From NCBI GenBank assembly GCA_011620045.1, contig WOZY01000193.1, forward strand, positions 1 through 5,818: a DNA stretch of 5,818 nucleotides. The letters are read 5' to 3'. This DNA comes from Mesotoga sp. (GTDB lineage Bacteria; Thermotogota; Thermotogae; Petrotogales; Kosmotogaceae). A program made the translations under genes and the position numbers. The notes under the pieces were generated by a model that was given only the letters and a program-made list of their open reading frames with translations, was not told the origin of the DNA and made no database searches. Shown here one piece after another: positions 3,538-5,818 of this stretch (its first letter is position 1; every line of letters begins with the position of its first letter).

Positions 3538-5818
3538 TTCTCCCTCTTAAGTCTTCTAAGCTCACGCAGAATCTGGCTACTGCCAATAGCTTGAACATTC
3601 GCTCCGGCCGGGAGAGAAGCCAAGAGCTTTTTCGAATATACCCTGTTAGGGTCGACTATTCTCTTGTCAATTACAATCACTACTCCGTGATCACTCCTTG
3701 TTCTTATGAGTCTGCCAAGGCCCTGTCGGAAGGCCGTTATCATCTTTGGATAATAGTACTTGTTCATACCTTCCACGAAACTCCTCTTCCCGTAATGCTT
3801 TATTCTAGCCTCAATTAGCGGTTCATCTGGTCTTTCAAAGGGGAGCTTATAGACTATCAGAAGTTTAAGCTGTTCACCAGGAAGATCTACACCCTCCCAG
3901 AATGCTCTGGCTCCGAAAATCACGGACTTCTCTGAATTTACGTGGTCTGCAAGAATGGTTGTCGGACTGTCCTCTCTATCTTGAATGTGAATCGACATAT
4001 CGCCAAGTCCGCCGGAGATCCTGGAAAGAGTCCATTTCATGTCTTCGTAAGAAGTGAAGAGCACCATTGAACCACCTCCTACTATCTTCAAGGCGTTGAG
4101 CGTTATGTCAGATGCGCTTTCGAGATAGGTTAGCGAATTTGGAAGATAGTCCGGCAAGTCGACCGGGACGAAGAACTTCAGCTGCTGAGTATAATCAAAT
4201 GAAGTTCCGAGCCTCACCGCTTCATTGTTACTGCTTGTTCCAAGTATTCTTCTAGCGTAATTGAAGCCATCGCTGCCCCTACTATAAACCCACAAAGTCG
4301 CAGAGATGAAAATCTTGACGCTCACGTCGGGGAAAATCGATGCCATCAAGGTATCGTTTTCGACAGGTGAGGAGATTATGCTAAAGCTGTCGGCACGCCT
4401 TTCGAATCGGCTTACATACACAATTCTCGACTCCTGAGAGGAAGTGATTCCCGCTATCTGCTTCATCCATTCCCTTGTTTCAGTGAGAATCCTGCTTACT
4501 TCAGCTTCTAGGCCATCTATCTTTTCATTTCTATCCTCAACATCATCGAGCATCTGCATCGTCTGAGTACCAATATAAACAAGTGTCTGAAGAGTATCGA
4601 AAATTGCTATGAGCATAGGTATCATCACTTCGAGTTCTTTTCCAGTGAGTGTAGTTCGGCTTCCGGATTCAGAACTGCCCGTAACTCTAACAAGCTCTGT
4701 GCTCTCTTTGTCCAGATTAGCGGTTGCTTCTTTGAGCTTTGCCCACAGTTTTCTCAAAAAGTCCTCGTCAAAGTGCCTCTTTAGAAATCCAAAGGAATCC
4801 CTAACTGCCTTTGTGAGTCTTCTCACAGTGCCGGCCAGCTCGTACGGCTCAAAGCGGTAGCTCATGGCCTGTGTCAATGAAGCCTCGAGCTCATGCGCCT
4901 CATCTACGACGAGATATTTGAATCCCGGGAGGAGAGTTCCGATATCTTCTCGCTCTTCGGCGACTCCGTCGGAAAGTCTTATGTTTGCTTCGCTAAAGAG
5001 GAAGGAATGATTCGTGATAACTATGTCGGAGCGTTTCGCGTTTTCTCTCTGGACGTAGTAAGGGCAGATCTCGAAGAAAGGGCAGAGTCGTCTGGTGCAG
5101 TCGAATCTGTTTCCAGAAATCATTCTTCTCATCTCTTCTTTCAGCGGAAGCGGGTCGAGATCTCCCTCGCCAGTGATCATAGACCAGATGAGTATTCCTG
5201 AAAGTTCCGTTGACATCTCTTCATCCAGCATCTTGTTGAGAGCGAGGTTCACGACTTCAAAGAGCTTTCTGACACAAAGATATCTTTCCCTCCCCTTCAT
5301 AACCGAAACACGCAGATCATCAAGGTTAGGAAATGTCTTCAGCACCTCCACATCTTTCTTGAAGAGCTGATCTTGAAGGATTCTTGTTCTTGTTGAGACA
5401 ACCGCCTGATTCATCGTCGAGATACAGGCGTATGCCACCGGTGCCAGATATGCGATGCTCTTTCCGGTTCCAGTACCGACCTCGATCATAAGATTGCTGT
5501 CTCTTTCAATTGACTCCGCGATTTCAAGAGCGGTCATGAACTGCTCTTGTCTGAATTCGTATCCCTTCATTGAATCCTGCAGGAGCCCCCCCTCACTGAA
5601 AATCAGTTTTACGGTCTTCTGAAGATTGATTCTGGGATTGCCCCTTTCTCTTCTTTCATTCCTCTTAAGAGCGGAGAGCACATAATCCTCCCACGGATCC
5701 AGAAATTCGCTTTCCTTAAGTGCAAGAAGAAGGAAGTTCTTCAATCCACTGCTTTCTACTATCTTCTCAACTATTGATGAGAGCCCTGCCGGCATTTTCT
5801 CAAGAGCCTTTCTGTACT
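3528..5818 (-). CDS. dinG: DinG/XPD-type superfamily 2 iron-sulfur DNA helicase (probably 5' partial)
   Basis: From the first visible ATG (5793-5795) the protein is 755 residues, and the numbers here count from it. It has GYEFRQEQ as Q motif (78-85), Walker A GTGTGKS (107-113), four cysteines C174, C233, C238 and C244 in the spacing of a 4Fe-4S domain, TNHSFLF (261-267), DEAH (298-301) and an arch-like insert (about 310-460) with a coiled-coil-like part. The second motor domain has SATL (498-501), VLFTSYEDM (578-586), FWEGVDLPG (632-640) and QGLGRLIRT (691-699). Such helicases unwind DNA 5' to 3' using ATP and resolve R-loops and damage structures. No stop lies between this ATG and the window edge, the ATG has no good ribosome site, and the first 77 residues look like a linker. 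The true protein may therefore carry an upstream DnaQ-like exonuclease domain, as many DinG proteins do. It is the first visible gene of an operon with comF. Confidence 0.93.
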   Translation of the reverse strand, partial: YRKALEKMPAGLSSIVEKIVESSGLKNFLLLALKESEFLDPWEDYVLSALKRNERRERGNPRINLQKTVKLIFSEGGLLQDSMKGYEFRQEQFMTALEIAESIERDSNLMIEVGTGTGKSIAYLAPVAYACISTMNQAVVSTRTRILQDQLFKKDVEVLKTFPNLDDLRVSVMKGRERYLCVRKLFEVVNLALNKMLDEEMSTELSGILIWSMITGEGDLDPLPLKEEMRRMISGNRFDCTRRLCPFFEICPYYVQRENAKRSDIVITNHSFLFSEANIRLSDGVAEEREDIGTLLPGFKYLVVDEAHELEASLTQAMSYRFEPYELAGTVRRLTKAVRDSFGFLKRHFDEDFLRKLWAKLKEATANLDKESTELVRVTGSSESGSRTTLTGKELEVMIPMLIAIFDTLQTLVYIGTQTMQMLDDVEDRNEKIDGLEAEVSRILTETREWMKQIAGITSSQESRIVYVSRFERRADSFSIISSPVENDTLMASIFPDVSVKIFISATLWVYSRGSDGFNYARRILGTSSNNEAVRLGTSFDYTQQLKFFVPVDLPDYLPNSLTYLESASDITLNALKIVGGGSMVLFTSYEDMKWTLSRISGGLGDMSIHIQDREDSPTTILADHVNSEKSVIFGARAFWEGVDLPGEQLKLLIVYKLPFERPDEPLIEARIKHYGKRSFVEGMNKYYYPKMITAFRQGLGRLIRTRSDHGVVIVIDKRIVDPNRVYSKKLLASLPAGANVQAIGSSQILRELRRLKREKWI
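3540..3546 (-). promoter_or_regulatory. Shine-Dalgarno site deciding the comF start
   Basis: On the minus strand GAGGGAG lies inside the last codons of the helicase gene. The GAGG part is five bases from the GTG at 3535-3537 but 14 from the alternative ATG at 3526-3528, so it favours the GTG. The difference is only three residues. Confidence 0.6.

Noticed and set aside
4609..5370. Plus-strand open frames of 83, 102 and 91 residues
   Set aside because: They are opposite the helicase gene, where conserved motifs prove the minus-strand reading. Ser/Arg-rich composition is typical of antisense shadows.
1..5818. Search for CRISPR arrays, insertion sequences, inverted-repeat pairs, riboswitches and phage attachment sites
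   Set aside because: No spaced direct repeats or transposase motifs were seen. The tRNA 3' end is not repeated elsewhere in the window, so there is no sign of an integrated element at tRNA-Gln.

Overview
The window reads as bacterial chromosomal DNA with dense, overlapping genes and mid-range base composition. Arg codons AGA/AGG are common. The gene set (two lipid-type GT4 glycosyltransferases, a flippase-like membrane protein, ComF, a DinG-type helicase and a tRNA-Gln) is compatible with a Thermotogota lineage such as a mesophilic Mesotoga/Kosmotoga relative. That placement is an impression from protein style and is unverified; a Firmicute-like relative is not excluded. No mobile element, CRISPR array or phage gene is visible.

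Left part (1-2751): a membrane-glycolipid neighbourhood. A 5'-truncated glycosyltransferase resembling the second, disaccharide-forming enzyme of glycosyl-diacylglycerol synthesis (1-603, +) overlaps by ATGA a polytopic LPG_synthase_TM/UPF0104 protein (600-1610, +). These converge on a complete GT4 enzyme resembling monoglucosyl-diacylglycerol synthase (1594-2751, -), and the two 3' ends overlap by 17 bp. Together they could add a first sugar to diacylglycerol, add a second, and move or handle the product in the membrane. This pathway reading is inference from family resemblance.

Middle (2752-2908): a 147-bp gap between two minus-strand genes carries a very compact plus-strand tRNA-Gln(CTG) unit. 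It has a perfect TTGACA-17-TATAAT promoter, a CCA-encoded tRNA, and an intrinsic terminator that starts at the base after CCA and whose T-run lies in the last codons of comF.

Right part (2899-5818): a minus-strand operon of a DinG/XPD-type iron-sulfur helicase followed by a ComF-type phosphoribosyltransferase-fold protein, overlapping by 10 bp. The helicase frame has no stop before the window edge, and its N-terminal residues look like an interdomain linker, so the real gene probably continues upstream. No intrinsic terminator follows comF on its own strand, so its transcript may run antisense through the tRNA gene toward the glycosyltransferase.

No clearly new biological system was found. 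The strongest leads are the glycolipid gene set with its coupled flippase-like protein, the compact tRNA unit, and the probable larger size of the helicase.
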